Below are positions 24,685 through 33,957 of a stretch of 64,000 bases of DNA, piece after piece. Origin of the DNA: Spirochaetales bacterium (GTDB lineage: Bacteria > Spirochaetota > Spirochaetia > CADAEX01); contig JACKPD010000007.1 in NCBI GenBank assembly GCA_024233785.1, positions 1-64,000 of the forward strand, written 5' to 3'. The notes under the pieces were generated by a model. It worked only from the letters and a program-made list of their open reading frames with translations, had not been told where the DNA came from and did no database searches. The stretch's first letter is position 1. Each line of letters starts with the position of its first letter. The translations under genes and the position numbers were made by a program.

Positions 24685-25917
24685 CTATTTAACAATAAGC
24701 CTGAAAAACCTTTTCTTTCCCGCTTTCAGCATAATCTCGCCGTCTTTGACATATGATGAACCAATTACAGCATCAAGATCGGATATTTTCTCTTCAGAGA
24801 CTATTGCACCGCCCTGCTGGACAAGGCGGCGCGCCTCTCCCTTTGACTGACACAGTGAAGTGCGGGCAAAAAGATCAACTACATTGATCCCCCCGCCGAT
24901 CTCATCTGCGGGAAGCTCAAGAGACGGTATCGAGGATTTATCCGCGCCCTCTGAACCGCCGAAAGCGGCTTTTGCCGCATCACGCGCTCCGTCTGCTTCT
25001 TCCTTACCATGTATTATTTTTGTTATCTCGTATGCAAGTATCTCTTTCGCCCTGTTGATTTCCTGGTCCTTAAGTTTACCAAGCTCCCTGATTTCTTCAG
25101 CCGGTAAAAACGTATAGAGAAACAGGAACTTTTCTACATCAGCATCAGCGACATTCCTCCAGTACTGGAAAAAATCATATACCGATGTCATTTCAGGATT
25201 AAGGAAGAGTGCCCCTTTTTCAGTTTTACCCATCTTCTTGCCGTCAGACCTGGTAACCAGGGGGAACGTAAGGCCGATTACCTCATTCCCCTCAATTCTT
25301 CTCGTAAGGTCTGCTCCGGCTACAATATTGCCCCACTGATCATCCCCGCCGATCTGCATACCGCACCCGTATTTCTGGTTAAGTATCAGAAAGTCATAGG
25401 ACTGAAGGAGCTGATAATTAAACTCTATAAATGACAGGCCGGTTTCAAGCCTTTGTTTGTAGGCCTCAAAACTGAGCATCCGGTTAACGGAAAAATGACG
25501 CCCGATCTCGCGGAGAAAATCTATATAGTTGAGGTTTGCAAGCCACTCGGCGTTATCAAGAAGAAGAGCATGGTCATTGCTGAAATCAATAAACTTCGCA
25601 ATCTGCTCCTTGATTTTATCAGCATTTGATTTTATTTCTTCGTAGGAGAGAATTTTCCTCATTTCTGTTTTACCGGAAGGATCTCCGATTCTCGCTGTCC
25701 CCCCTCCGACAAGCGCTATTGCCCTGTGCCCTGCCCTGTTAAGGTGCGCCATCGCGAAAAGGGGTACCAGGTGCCCTGCGTGAAGGCTGGGTCCTGTAGG
25801 GTCAAAACCGCAGTAGAAGGTAAGAACTTCTTCAGAGAGCTTTTTATCGAGTAAATCGAGGTCTGTACACTGCTTTACAAAACCTCTTTCATTAAGTGTC
25901 GCCAAAGCCTGATTCAT
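24685..25917 (-). CDS. tyrS: Tyrosyl-tRNA synthetase
   Basis: 410 residues, class I synthetase. The HIGH motif is H46AGH in CGFDPTGPSLHAGHLVPL; the KMSKS motif is KMGKT in RSDGKKMGKTEKGALF. An S4 RNA-binding domain closes the protein (about 345-405). TyrS charges tRNA-Tyr in the cytoplasm. KMGKT rather than KMSKS is common in TyrRS. Its ATG shares one base with the TAA of glyS. Confidence 0.97.
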   Translation of the reverse strand: MNQALATLNERGFVKQCTDLDLLDKKLSEEVLTFYCGFDPTGPSLHAGHLVPLFAMAHLNRAGHRAIALVGGGTARIGDPSGKTEMRKILSYEEIKSNADKIKEQIAKFIDFSNDHALLLDNAEWLANLNYIDFLREIGRHFSVNRMLSFEAYKQRLETGLSFIEFNYQLLQSYDFLILNQKYGCGMQIGGDDQWGNIVAGADLTRRIEGNEVIGLTFPLVTRSDGKKMGKTEKGALFLNPEMTSVYDFFQYWRNVADADVEKFLFLYTFLPAEEIRELGKLKDQEINRAKEILAYEITKIIHGKEEADGARDAAKAAFGGSEGADKSSIPSLELPADEIGGGINVVDLFARTSLCQSKGEARRLVQQGGAIVSEEKISDLDAVIGSSYVKDGEIMLKAGKKRFFRLIVK

Positions 25918-27254
25918 TATTTCTCTCTCCTGTATTCACTGTCTGCTTTTGCTATGAAATCAGGTATCTGGGCTATTTTGATTCTAACCTGTTCCATCGA
26001 ATCCCTGTATCTCAAAGTTACTGTATCGTCATCCTTTGTCTGATAGTCAATTGTCACGCAGTAGGGAGTGCCTATTTCATCCTGCCGCCTGTAGCGCCGG
26101 CCGATCGCCCCTCCCTGATCGTAGAAGGTCGCAAAATTACCCCTCAGATCGAGTTCTATTTTCTGCGCGAGCTCCGCAAGGCCGTCTTTCTTCACAAGCG
26201 GGAAAACGCCGAGTTTTACAGGAGCGAGCAGCGGGTGAAAATGCATTACCACCCGGGAGTCCCCTTCATCAACAACCTCTTCCTCCCAGGCATCTGAAAG
26301 TACTGTAAGAACTGTCCTTGTAAGCCCTGCTGAAGTTTCAATTACAAAAGGAACAAACCTTCTGTTAGTCACCTCTTCAAGGTATGACTGGTCCTTACCG
26401 GAAAATTCGGTATGCCTTGTAAGGTCATAGTTTGTCCTGTTGTGTATCCCTTCCAGTTCCTGCCATCCCATCGGAAACTCGTATTCAATGTCGTAGGCAT
26501 CTTTCGCATAGTGCGCAAGTTCTCCCGGGCCGTGCTGATGGAAACGGAGTTTATCCTGCCTTATTCCAATTTTTTTGTAGTATTCCCAGCGCTCTTTTTT
26601 CCAGTATTCAAACCATTTATCATCTTCTTCAGGGGCGATAAAAAACTGCATCTCCATCTGTTCGAATTCACATGTCCTGAATATAAAGTTTTTTGTCGTT
26701 ATCTCATTCCTGAATGCTTTTCCTACCTGCGCAATTCCGAAAGGTATTTTTACCCTGCTTGTCTGGAGCACGTTTTTGAAATTGACATAAATTCCCTGAG
26801 CTGTCTCAGGCCTGAGATATACAAGGCTGCCCCCTTCCTCAACCGGGCCCATATAAGTCTTGAACATCAGGTTGAACTGTCTGGGATCTGTAAGATCGCC
26901 TCCGCAGTCGGGACATTTTTTTGCTATCCTGTTTTCATCAGGGATTTTATCCTCCCTGAATCTCTGCCTGCAGTTTTTACAGTCTACCAGGGGGTCTGTA
27001 AAATTCTCGACATGGCCCGATGCTTCCCATACCCTGGGATGCATCATTATTGCGGCATCAATTCCCACGATATTATCGTGTAGCCGTGTCATTTCTTTCC
27101 ACCAGAATTCCTGTATGTTCTTTTTAAGCTCAACCCCGAGAGGCCCGTAATCCCATGCGGAAGAGAGTCCTCCATAGATGTCGCTTGATTGATAAACAAA
27201 TCCTCTCCTCTTGCATAAAGATACAAGGGTGTCCATTGTCAGTTTTTCAGCCAT
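25917..27254 (-). CDS. glyS: Glycyl-tRNA synthetase, single-chain dimeric type
   Basis: 445 residues; class II synthetase of the alpha2 type rather than the alpha2beta2 type. Conserved blocks: RRGFVYQSSDIYGGLSSAWDYGPLG, HPRVWEASGHVENFTDPLVDC, motif 2 GKAFRNEITTKNFIFRTCEFEQMEMQFF, motif 3 GIGRRYRRQDEIGTPYCVT-like ending (GRRYRRQDEIGTP). A zinc ribbon CKNC / CPDC (about 92-117) is inserted. It overlaps the gltX 3' end by eight bases and tyrS by one, so translation is likely coupled. Confidence 0.97.
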   Translation of the reverse strand: MAEKLTMDTLVSLCKRRGFVYQSSDIYGGLSSAWDYGPLGVELKKNIQEFWWKEMTRLHDNIVGIDAAIMMHPRVWEASGHVENFTDPLVDCKNCRQRFREDKIPDENRIAKKCPDCGGDLTDPRQFNLMFKTYMGPVEEGGSLVYLRPETAQGIYVNFKNVLQTSRVKIPFGIAQVGKAFRNEITTKNFIFRTCEFEQMEMQFFIAPEEDDKWFEYWKKERWEYYKKIGIRQDKLRFHQHGPGELAHYAKDAYDIEYEFPMGWQELEGIHNRTNYDLTRHTEFSGKDQSYLEEVTNRRFVPFVIETSAGLTRTVLTVLSDAWEEEVVDEGDSRVVMHFHPLLAPVKLGVFPLVKKDGLAELAQKIELDLRGNFATFYDQGGAIGRRYRRQDEIGTPYCVTIDYQTKDDDTVTLRYRDSMEQVRIKIAQIPDFIAKADSEYRREK

Positions 27255-28728
27255 TTACTACCTCATTTTTTAAAATATCAAGAACCCTGTTAATTCGGGC
27301 CGCGGTTTTTTCCATTCCAAGAAGCTTCAGTGAACCTGTTATCGGGGGGGAGATTCTGCTGCCTGTTACAGCAGTGCGCAGCGGCATGATCAGGTCCCCG
27401 AGTTTTACATCCAGCTTCCCGGCAAGCTTCTTGAAAAGCTCCTCAGTTTTTTCCTCATTGCTTTCAAATATTTCGTCCAGAACAGATTTTATGTTTTCAA
27501 GAATTTCCACGGTTTTTGAAGCATCAAGTTTTTTGGGAATCAGCTCTTCGATGTTATATTCATCAATCTCCCTGAATAGAAAAGCTGAAATGTCTTTTAT
27601 ATCAGAAAGGACTTTAAGCCTTTCCTTTACAAGGGGAACCAGGCCATCAATAATTTTATGTTCTTCCGGAGAGGGATTTTCTTCCACAAAGCCTGCCCTG
27701 ACAAGATAGGGAATCAGTATCTGAGCAAGCTGCTCATCGCTTTTCTGCCTGATATAATTTCCGTTAAACCATTCAAGTTTTTTATAATCAAATACACCGG
27801 GTGCTTTATTAAGTTTCTCAAGTGTAAAAAGTTTTTCAAGCTCCTCTTTTGTAAAGAATTCGCGGGAATCATCAAAAGACCAGCCGATGAGAGAAACATA
27901 ATTTAATACTGCCTCGGGAAGATACCCTTTTGCTTTAAAATCGCGTACTGCTGTTGATCCGTGCCTTTTTGAAAGCTTCTGTCCGTCGCTTCCCATAACC
28001 ATCGGGAGGTGGCAGTAAACCGGGGGTTTCCAGCCGAATGCCTTATAGAGAAGAACATGCAGTGAGCCGGACGGAATCCACTCCTGGGCCCTTAAAATAT
28101 GGGTAATATTCATAAAATGGTCATCTATTACATTTGCAAGGTGATAGGTCGGGTATCCGTCAGATTTCAGCAGCACAGGATCGGGATTTATATCGCTGTT
28201 TTTTTTAATAATTTCCCCAAGAAGATAATCAGTGAAAACTGTTTCACCTTCAAGCGGAATTTTAAGCCTGATAACAGGCTTTATGTTTTCCTGTTTGCAT
28301 CTGCTTATTTCCGCATCAGACAGATTTCTGCACTTCCGGTCATAACCGAAATCTTCTTTATCTTTTTTCTGTTTTTCCCTCAGATCATCCAGTCTTTCAG
28401 AAGAACAGTAGCAGTAGTAGGCCTGCCCGCTTTCCACAAGGCGTCTGGCATATTCCCTGTAAAGCTCTGTTCTCTGCGACTGAACATAGGGACCGTAATT
28501 GCCGTTTCTGTCAGGCCCTTCATCCCAGTCAATTCCAAGCCAGTTGAGTGTAGAATAAAGATCCTGCAGGGCCTCTTCCTGGAACCTTTCCCTGTCTGTA
28601 TCCTCAATTCTGAGAATAAAGTCACCGCCTTTGGATTTTGCAAAAAAATAGTTGAACAATGCTGTTCTTATACCGCCGATATGCTGAAGCCCTGTCGGTG
28701 AAGGGGCGTATCTTACTCTGACACCCAT
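27247..28728 (-). CDS. gltX: Glutamyl-tRNA synthetase
   Basis: 493 residues; class I synthetase. N-terminal RYAPSPTGLQHIGGIRTALFN with HIGG as the HIGH motif, zinc-binding-like CYCSSERL...C in the CP1 region, KLSKRHG as KMSKS, and an all-helical anticodon-binding C-terminus. It is discriminating or non-discriminating (Glu or Glu plus Gln); the gatCAB genes that would decide this are not in the window. It is the first gene of a three-synthetase operon. The 107 bases upstream contain no T-box-like structure. Confidence 0.97.
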   Translation of the reverse strand: MGVRVRYAPSPTGLQHIGGIRTALFNYFFAKSKGGDFILRIEDTDRERFQEEALQDLYSTLNWLGIDWDEGPDRNGNYGPYVQSQRTELYREYARRLVESGQAYYCYCSSERLDDLREKQKKDKEDFGYDRKCRNLSDAEISRCKQENIKPVIRLKIPLEGETVFTDYLLGEIIKKNSDINPDPVLLKSDGYPTYHLANVIDDHFMNITHILRAQEWIPSGSLHVLLYKAFGWKPPVYCHLPMVMGSDGQKLSKRHGSTAVRDFKAKGYLPEAVLNYVSLIGWSFDDSREFFTKEELEKLFTLEKLNKAPGVFDYKKLEWFNGNYIRQKSDEQLAQILIPYLVRAGFVEENPSPEEHKIIDGLVPLVKERLKVLSDIKDISAFLFREIDEYNIEELIPKKLDASKTVEILENIKSVLDEIFESNEEKTEELFKKLAGKLDVKLGDLIMPLRTAVTGSRISPPITGSLKLLGMEKTAARINRVLDILKNEVVNG

Positions 28729-28835
28729 TATGATACTCCGTAGTTTAGTTAAATTAATAATGCATTATAGTAAATTAAAGAATTGAGGGTCAAGAATGCG
28801 CTCCTGAAGTATGGTCAATATCTCTGTTTGTACTG

Positions 28836-29633
28836 TCAAATGCCGTAAGCCCATTCTTTTGCCTGCTCAATAATCTTTGAAAGGAAAAGAACATGTATAT
28901 CTCCCTTTTCTTTATCAAGGGCGGCCTCAAAGCTTGCTGCGTCATTTCCTGAAATAAAATCATCTTTTGCAGTAATAATCCTGTCTCTTTCTTCCGTAGG
29001 GCTGCACAGGAATTTAAAGTAAAGGCTTAAGAGTTTGAGAACAGGAGAATTATTTTTACCATCAGCTGCCTTAAGCACTTCAAGTGCCTTCTCATATTTA
29101 TTTATTATAACAAGGGCAAGTATATATTTGAGAGCTATCCACTCCTGCCCCTTAAGCGATTTATCCCTGTAGGCTGTTTCAAAATAATCTTCAAGTTCTT
29201 CAGGTTTGTCAGTTAAAAGATGCCCGGATGAGAACATAAGAAATGTTTTCCTGTAAAGGTTTTTTCTTTTATCCCTGACATGATTTTCAAGCTTAAGGAG
29301 ATTCTCCCCGCTGCTGCGGAGCAGATATGCGTGTACCAGGAGCCTTACATTTGAGTATGTAATAAAATTATTTTTATAGATCCTCTTCTCAAGCAGCGGG
29401 ATAAGGGAATTCCAGTCCTCTTTTTCAACATATTTAAGTATTGACCAGTTGGCAAGGAAAAACACATTAAGTGAAATTATAAGCAGCAGAAAAATTATAA
29501 GAAATATCCAGTTTTCTCCCCAGAAATCGCTGATAAACTCAAATCCAAGTACGCTTACCGGCAGAAAAAAGATCGCCATAAACGAAAGAAGCATAAAAAA
29601 ATTGAAAAACAGTATAATTAGCTTATATTTCAA
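28836..29633 (-). CDS. Hypothetical membrane protein with TPR-like cytoplasmic region
   Basis: 265 residues from a TTG start, eight bases after GGAG. Two membrane helices at the N-terminus (about 5-30 and 42-63) are followed by a helical, repeat-like region (LIPLLEKRIYKNNF, LEDYFETAYRDKSL, ALVIINKYEKALEVLKAADG) that resembles tetratricopeptide hairpins. No catalytic motif. It may act as a membrane-tethered adaptor. It is divergent from the HD-GYP-like gene. Not recognised as a named family. Confidence 0.72.
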   Translation of the reverse strand: MKYKLIILFFNFFMLLSFMAIFFLPVSVLGFEFISDFWGENWIFLIIFLLLIISLNVFFLANWSILKYVEKEDWNSLIPLLEKRIYKNNFITYSNVRLLVHAYLLRSSGENLLKLENHVRDKRKNLYRKTFLMFSSGHLLTDKPEELEDYFETAYRDKSLKGQEWIALKYILALVIINKYEKALEVLKAADGKNNSPVLKLLSLYFKFLCSPTEERDRIITAKDDFISGNDAASFEAALDKEKGDIHVLFLSKIIEQAKEWAYGI

Positions 29634-29710
29634 GAAAAAACTCCAATAATAAATATAACTGGTATAGTATACTAAAAAATATATAATTAGAATATGGATA
29701 ATAATGAGTT

Positions 29711-30880
29711 ATGAAATCTCTGACTATTAAACAGATAAAACCGGACAGCTATTATACAGCACCTCTGTATCTTGATGATAAATATATAATTACCGCGCCC
29801 GATATCCCTGTTACAGCACAGCTGATTGAAAAACTGGTAAAATGGCAGTTTGCAGAAGTATTAACTGACGGTGAACCGGGGAGCCAGCCTGTCATGCCGG
29901 ATATTGAAGAGGCGGGAGTCAAGGCTGCTAATCTGAACGATGATCTTGCAAGTCAGGAAATAAAAAATGAAGCCCAGGTGTTTTTCAGGGAAATCTGCGG
30001 TTTTCTTGAAAACACATTCGAAATTTACAGGAACAAGGAAATAATAAGCTATAACCACATAATTGAGCAGATTAAAAAAATAATTCCCTTTATCAGGGAA
30101 AAGAGAAATTTCATACTCGATATGTCAAACCTGAAAGTAACGGAACATAATTACCTTATATCCCATTCTGTGAAAACAGCGATTGTAAGCATAGCACTCG
30201 CTGATTTTCTTAAGCTCCCGCCCCACAAAACAATCGAACTTGGAACTGCAGCGCTGACACATAAAATCGGCATGCTGAAAATTCCGGATTCAATACTTAC
30301 AAATCCCGGCGGACTGAAGGAAAGTGAATGGAAAGCGATAAGGGCATATCCCATACTCGGCTATAAAATACTTCAGGAAGCTTCATTTCCGCCGGCTGTC
30401 TCAATTGCAGTTCTTGAACACCAGGAAAGAAACAACGGGGCAGGATACCCCAGAAAATTACAGGGCGAACAGATATCTTTCTACGGGAAAATAATCGCTG
30501 TAATAAGTTCGTACTGCGCGGCAATTGAAAAAAGGCCGTTTAAAGGCAGCAAGGACGCGCACGCCGGAATACTTGACATTCTAAAAGAGATGGGGAAACA
30601 GTATGACGATAAAATTGTCAGAGCCCTGATTTTCACCCTCTCCTTCTATCCGATAGGGACCAAGGTACTTCTTTCAAATAATTCTATTGCTGTTGTAACA
30701 AAAACAAATACGGGAAACCCGAAAGAACCTGTGATAAAAGTACTTACTTCAGAAGACGGAACAATTCTTACAGACAGCGTTATTATTGACCTTACACAGA
30801 ATAAAAAAATACAGATAACAAGGCCGTTAAGTCAGGGTGAGATTCTAAAACTCGCAGACAGGATAAAATACGATTCCTGA
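29711..30880 (+). CDS. Degenerate HD-GYP domain protein
   Basis: 389 residues. An N-terminal DUF3391-like region (about 1-60) precedes an HD-GYP domain (about 135-300). The fold signatures are kept (NYLISHSVKTAIVSIALA, LGTAALTHKIGMLKIPDSIL, LEHQERNNGAGYPRKLQGEQIS). However, HD is H184-K185, GK is G187-M188, the HH pair is H237-Q238, and the later D-x-x-D pair of ADVYDA is S266/C269. Too many metal ligands are missing for c-di-GMP hydrolysis, so it is probably a binding or scaffold pseudoenzyme. A C-terminal PilZ-like beta region follows (about 305-370). It is a single gene with a terminator. Confidence 0.88.
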   Translation: MKSLTIKQIKPDSYYTAPLYLDDKYIITAPDIPVTAQLIEKLVKWQFAEVLTDGEPGSQPVMPDIEEAGVKAANLNDDLASQEIKNEAQVFFREICGFLENTFEIYRNKEIISYNHIIEQIKKIIPFIREKRNFILDMSNLKVTEHNYLISHSVKTAIVSIALADFLKLPPHKTIELGTAALTHKIGMLKIPDSILTNPGGLKESEWKAIRAYPILGYKILQEASFPPAVSIAVLEHQERNNGAGYPRKLQGEQISFYGKIIAVISSYCAAIEKRPFKGSKDAHAGILDILKEMGKQYDDKIVRALIFTLSFYPIGTKVLLSNNSIAVVTKTNTGNPKEPVIKVLTSEDGTILTDSVIIDLTQNKKIQITRPLSQGEILKLADRIKYDS

Positions 30881-30882
30881 TG

Positions 30883-30909
30883 AAAAAACCCGGCAGACCT
30901 GCCGCCGGG
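30883..30909 (-). terminator. Terminator at the end of the ORP-like/Mrp operon
   Basis: CCCGGC (30889-30894) / GCCGGG (30904-30909). On the minus strand six T residues follow immediately. It lies 31 bases past the last gene of the minus-strand operon and three bases after the HD-GYP-like gene, so it marks the end of both. Confidence 0.88.
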
Positions 30910-30940
30910 AGGGAATATCAAAATTCAGTTTATAATTACA

Positions 30941-31279
30941 TTAATGGTCGCAGACATTCGCGCCTGTAACAAGAGTTCCTTTGAGAAACTGGTCAATAAT
31001 TTTTTCAGGGCTCTCGGGAGGAGCGCCGGTTACGACTTTTATTCCGCTTTGAGAAAAAAGAGACTGAGCCCTCTGTCCCATACCGCCTGAGACAATCATA
31101 TCAACCTTTTTTTCCGCAAGCCATCTGGGAAGAAGCCCGGGTTCATGAGGAGGGGGAACAACATCTTCCCTTCCCTTTATTACAGAATTATTCTCATCTA
31201 CTTCAACTATCGCAAATGTTTCACAATGACCGAAGTGCATGCAGAGCATACCGCCTGAAACCGGCAAAGCAATTTTCAT
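30941..31279 (-). CDS. NifX/orange-protein-like protein (copy 3 of 3)
   Basis: 112 residues of the dinitrogenase iron-molybdenum cofactor biosynthesis superfamily (RNase H-like fold also found in ORP, MTH1175 and TM1290). Pattern: MKIALPVSGGMLCMHFGHCETFAIVEVD, IVSGGMGQRAQSLFSQSGIKVV. Cys/His residues (MLCMHFGHCETF and the terminal NVCDH) could bind a metal cluster. No nitrogenase genes are nearby, so a role in nitrogen fixation is not implied. It is the last gene of the operon, 19 bases after mrp, and has a GGAGG site. Confidence 0.9.
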   Translation of the reverse strand: MKIALPVSGGMLCMHFGHCETFAIVEVDENNSVIKGREDVVPPPHEPGLLPRWLAEKKVDMIVSGGMGQRAQSLFSQSGIKVVTGAPPESPEKIIDQFLKGTLVTGANVCDH

Positions 31280-31298
31280 ATTTCATTTCCTCCATTCA

Positions 31299-32111
31299 TT
31301 ATTTTTTTATTTTATCTGATTTATTAAGTATTTTCACAATTTCACCGAATGACTGATGTGAAGGTGAGCCACCGAATCTGGTGACAAAAGGGGTCCCTTC
31401 ATCGCCTGAGATTCCAATGGAGGGGTCTATTGGGACTGAACCGAGATAAGGCACATGAAATTTATCCGCCATAACCTTTCCGCCCCCTTTTTTAAAGATA
31501 TCCGTGACCTTTCCGCAATGGGGACAGGCAAACCCGCTCATATTCTCAACAATTCCAAGAACATCCAGATCAAGCCGCAGGCAGAAGTTTACCGACTTTC
31601 TTACGTCAGAGGCGGCGACCTCCTGGGGAGTTGTCACAATAACTGCTCCTGTTACATCGCCGATAAGCTGAAAAACAGACAACGGTTCATCGCCTGTTCC
31701 CGGTGGACAGTCAACTATAAGATAATCAAGCTCTCCCCAGTCAACGTCCTGCAGAAACTGTTTTATAATATTCATTTTCATCGGGCCTCTCCAGATAACA
31801 GGGTCATCCTGCCCGCTTAAAAGAAACCCGATTGACATGACCCTTATTCCGTCAACATTAACAGGGCTTATTACACCATCACTGGCCATAGCCTGTTCGT
31901 CCCTTATTCCAAGCATTGTAGGGATGCTGGGGCCGTGAATATCTGCATCCAGAAGCCCTACTTTAAATCCCTCCTGAACAAGCGAGGACGCAAAATTTAC
32001 AGCAAAAGTGCTTTTACCGACTCCTCCTTTCCCGGATAGTACCACTATCTTGTTTTTAACTTTTGAAAGCCTTTCATCAATTACAGAATTTTCTGTTTTA
32101 GTTTCTTCCAT
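31299..32111 (-). CDS. Mrp/NBP35-family P-loop ATPase, Fe-S carrier
   Basis: 270 residues. Deviant Walker A S26GKGGVGKST, switch II VDCPPGTGDEPLS (134-145), and the C-terminal C196-P-H-C199 that bridges a 4Fe-4S cluster between two subunits in ApbC/NBP35 proteins. A predicted cytoplasmic Fe-S scaffold or carrier. The start overlaps the preceding MinD-like gene by 31 bases, with AGGAG upstream. In Desulfovibrio the ORP complex also includes Mrp-type ATPase, which matches this context. Confidence 0.94.
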   Translation of the reverse strand: MEETKTENSVIDERLSKVKNKIVVLSGKGGVGKSTFAVNFASSLVQEGFKVGLLDADIHGPSIPTMLGIRDEQAMASDGVISPVNVDGIRVMSIGFLLSGQDDPVIWRGPMKMNIIKQFLQDVDWGELDYLIVDCPPGTGDEPLSVFQLIGDVTGAVIVTTPQEVAASDVRKSVNFCLRLDLDVLGIVENMSGFACPHCGKVTDIFKKGGGKVMADKFHVPYLGSVPIDPSIGISGDEGTPFVTRFGGSPSHQSFGEIVKILNKSDKIKK

Positions 32112-32974
32112 ATTGCTGTTATCTCCTTTGCCGCAATACTGTCTGTTATTTCTACAGCGCTTATGCCTTTAATCTGGGCCAGTGTAATATTCATATCATA
32201 AGGTATCCGTCCCAGAATTTCCGCATTTTTTTCCGCTGAAAGTTTTTCAATATCCTTAGTAATTTCAGGATTTATATCCCATTTATTTATACAAACAAAA
32301 ACAGGTATTTTAAAATGCCCTGCAAGATCAAGAACCCTCATAAGATCGTGACGGCCGGACATTGTAGGTTCTGTAACAGCAAGGATATAATCTGTGCCTG
32401 TAAGAGAAGCGATTACAGGGCAGCCGATACCCGGAGGTCCGTCTATGAGGATAAGATCAGCGCTTTCCTTTTCAGCAGCATTTACCGCTTCATTTCTCAC
32501 AAGCGTGACAAGTTTTCCCGAGTTTTCCGCACCGGCATCAAGGCGAGAATGAACCATTGTACCGTATTTTGTTTCCGAGATCATCCACTCTCCGCACCTT
32601 CTTTGAGGAAAATCAATAGCCCCTGCCGGGCAGTTGTCAACACAGACACCGCACCCCTCACAGGAGACTGGAAGAACAAAATATTTTCCTGTCGATTCAT
32701 CTCTTGAAACTGCTTCGAACCGGCACAAATCAGAGCAGCGGCCGCACCCGGTGCAGATATCGGGGCTGATTACAGCCTCATTTCCGCTTATAAAGCTGTT
32801 TACAGCAATCCTCCGGGGCGATGCTACAAGATGAAGATCCGCGGCATCCACATCGCAGTCTGCAAGGACAGAATCCCTGCTCAATGCGGCAAAGGACGCT
32901 GTAATGCTTGTTTTTCCTGTTCCGCCCTTGCCGCTGATAATTACAATCTGTTTTGCCTTTTTTTTATCATTCAT
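32081..32974 (-). CDS. MinD-like ATPase with inserted ferredoxin domain (copy 2)
   Basis: 297 residues. Deviant Walker A (about 13-23, SGKGGTGKTS), then a 2[4Fe-4S] ferredoxin inserted between the first strand and switch II. The cysteines are C74/C77/C80/C84 and C105/C108/C111/C115 (CTGCGRCSDLC and CEGCGVCVDNC). Switch II is LILIDGPPGIGCPVIASL. It resembles the paired MinD/ferredoxin proteins of the orange-protein gene cluster in Desulfovibrio vulgaris. ATP-driven Fe-S or metal-cluster assembly, or spatial positioning, are possible jobs. It is distinct in sequence from copy 1 at 33954. Confidence 0.92.
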   Translation of the reverse strand: MNDKKKAKQIVIISGKGGTGKTSITASFAALSRDSVLADCDVDAADLHLVASPRRIAVNSFISGNEAVISPDICTGCGRCSDLCRFEAVSRDESTGKYFVLPVSCEGCGVCVDNCPAGAIDFPQRRCGEWMISETKYGTMVHSRLDAGAENSGKLVTLVRNEAVNAAEKESADLILIDGPPGIGCPVIASLTGTDYILAVTEPTMSGRHDLMRVLDLAGHFKIPVFVCINKWDINPEITKDIEKLSAEKNAEILGRIPYDMNITLAQIKGISAVEITDSIAAKEITAIWKKLKQKIL

Positions 32975-33009
32975 ATTAAGTTCTTATCCTGTTCATAGTT
33001 CCTGCTTTA

Positions 33010-33957
33010 TCATCCGTGTGCAGCTGAGAAATAATAGCTGCTGCCGTTTTTTATTTCATTCATTATCAGGCCGCTTCTCTCAAGTACTTCAATCAGCTTT
33101 ACCACCTCATTGAGGTGCATTCCAAGGCTCACTGACATATCTTCCTTTGTACACGGCCTTCTCTCAAGCAGATTCAGGACCTCCTGCTCATCAGCTTCCC
33201 TGAAAACTTCCCTCTCCTGCATTGAGAAATCAGCGATAACCTCCGCGTTACCGGGTAAAAGAGTAAGAAGAGTTTCCATCTTCAGTCTTGTCACAGGAAG
33301 CGCGAAATTCTCACACGCGGGACGGGCGACTGTATTAAGCTGAATTCTGTCTGTACGGACACCCTTCAAATTCCTCTTTACCGCCTCTATCTCTTTTTCG
33401 TTATCAGAAATATTTTTAAGGAGAAAAACCTCAAGCCAGACATCCCCCCTGAATTTACCGGTAAAGCTTTCAAGCCCGGAAATAATCTGTTCGAAAACAA
33501 GACCCTCTGCAGGACGGTTAACAAGGCGGAAAACCTCATCTGTCCCGCCGTCGAGTGAAGGGGCAACCAGGTCTGCGTTCATAAGCGCATCGGCGACATC
33601 ATTTTTCCAGAGCATCGACCCGTTGGTGAGTACTGAAACAGGTATATCTGTTATACTTTTTATCTCATCTATAATACGCCCAATGGAACTGTTGAGCGTC
33701 GGCTCGCCGGACCCTGAGATCGTTATGTAATCTGCGCCTGCGCAGCTTTTATCCTTTTTAAGTTTCTCTTTGAAATCATCAAGTATTTCATCAGGATCAT
33801 AATAATTATCACATTTTACAGTCAGATTTGTTGTACGGCCGAGCTGGCAGTAAACACAGTCAAAGGAACATGTTTTGAACGGGACAAGATCAATTCCAAG
33901 CGATCTTCCGAGTCTTCTTGACGGTACCGGTCCGAATATATGACTGATTTTTTTCAT
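33010..33957 (-). CDS. Radical SAM protein with C-terminal winged-helix-like region
   Basis: 315 residues. Radical SAM Cys motif C30SFDCVYC (CxxxCxxC), AdoMet-binding ISGSGEPTLN, and strand ends such as SVLTNGSMLW and VAPSLDGG place it near the COG0731 group. Residues about 240-310 (LNLLERRPCTKEDMSVSLGMHLNEVVKLIEVLERSGLI) look like a winged helix-turn-helix. It overlaps the preceding MinD-like gene by four bases. Homologues often accompany MinD/ferredoxin and NifX-like genes in anaerobes. The reaction is unknown; maturation of a metal cofactor is an inference. Confidence 0.9.
   Translation of the reverse strand: MKKISHIFGPVPSRRLGRSLGIDLVPFKTCSFDCVYCQLGRTTNLTVKCDNYYDPDEILDDFKEKLKKDKSCAGADYITISGSGEPTLNSSIGRIIDEIKSITDIPVSVLTNGSMLWKNDVADALMNADLVAPSLDGGTDEVFRLVNRPAEGLVFEQIISGLESFTGKFRGDVWLEVFLLKNISDNEKEIEAVKRNLKGVRTDRIQLNTVARPACENFALPVTRLKMETLLTLLPGNAEVIADFSMQEREVFREADEQEVLNLLERRPCTKEDMSVSLGMHLNEVVKLIEVLERSGLIMNEIKNGSSYYFSAAHG

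Noticed and set aside
26412..27083. Open frame of 223 codons on the plus strand
   Set aside because: Antisense to glyS; no ribosome binding site or domain. Similar shadows at 28099-28701 (gltX) and 60243-61076 (RND pump) were left out for the same reason.
28729..28835. T-box or other riboswitch before gltX
   Set aside because: The 107-base gap is AT-rich with no specifier stem, T-box sequence or terminator/antiterminator pair.
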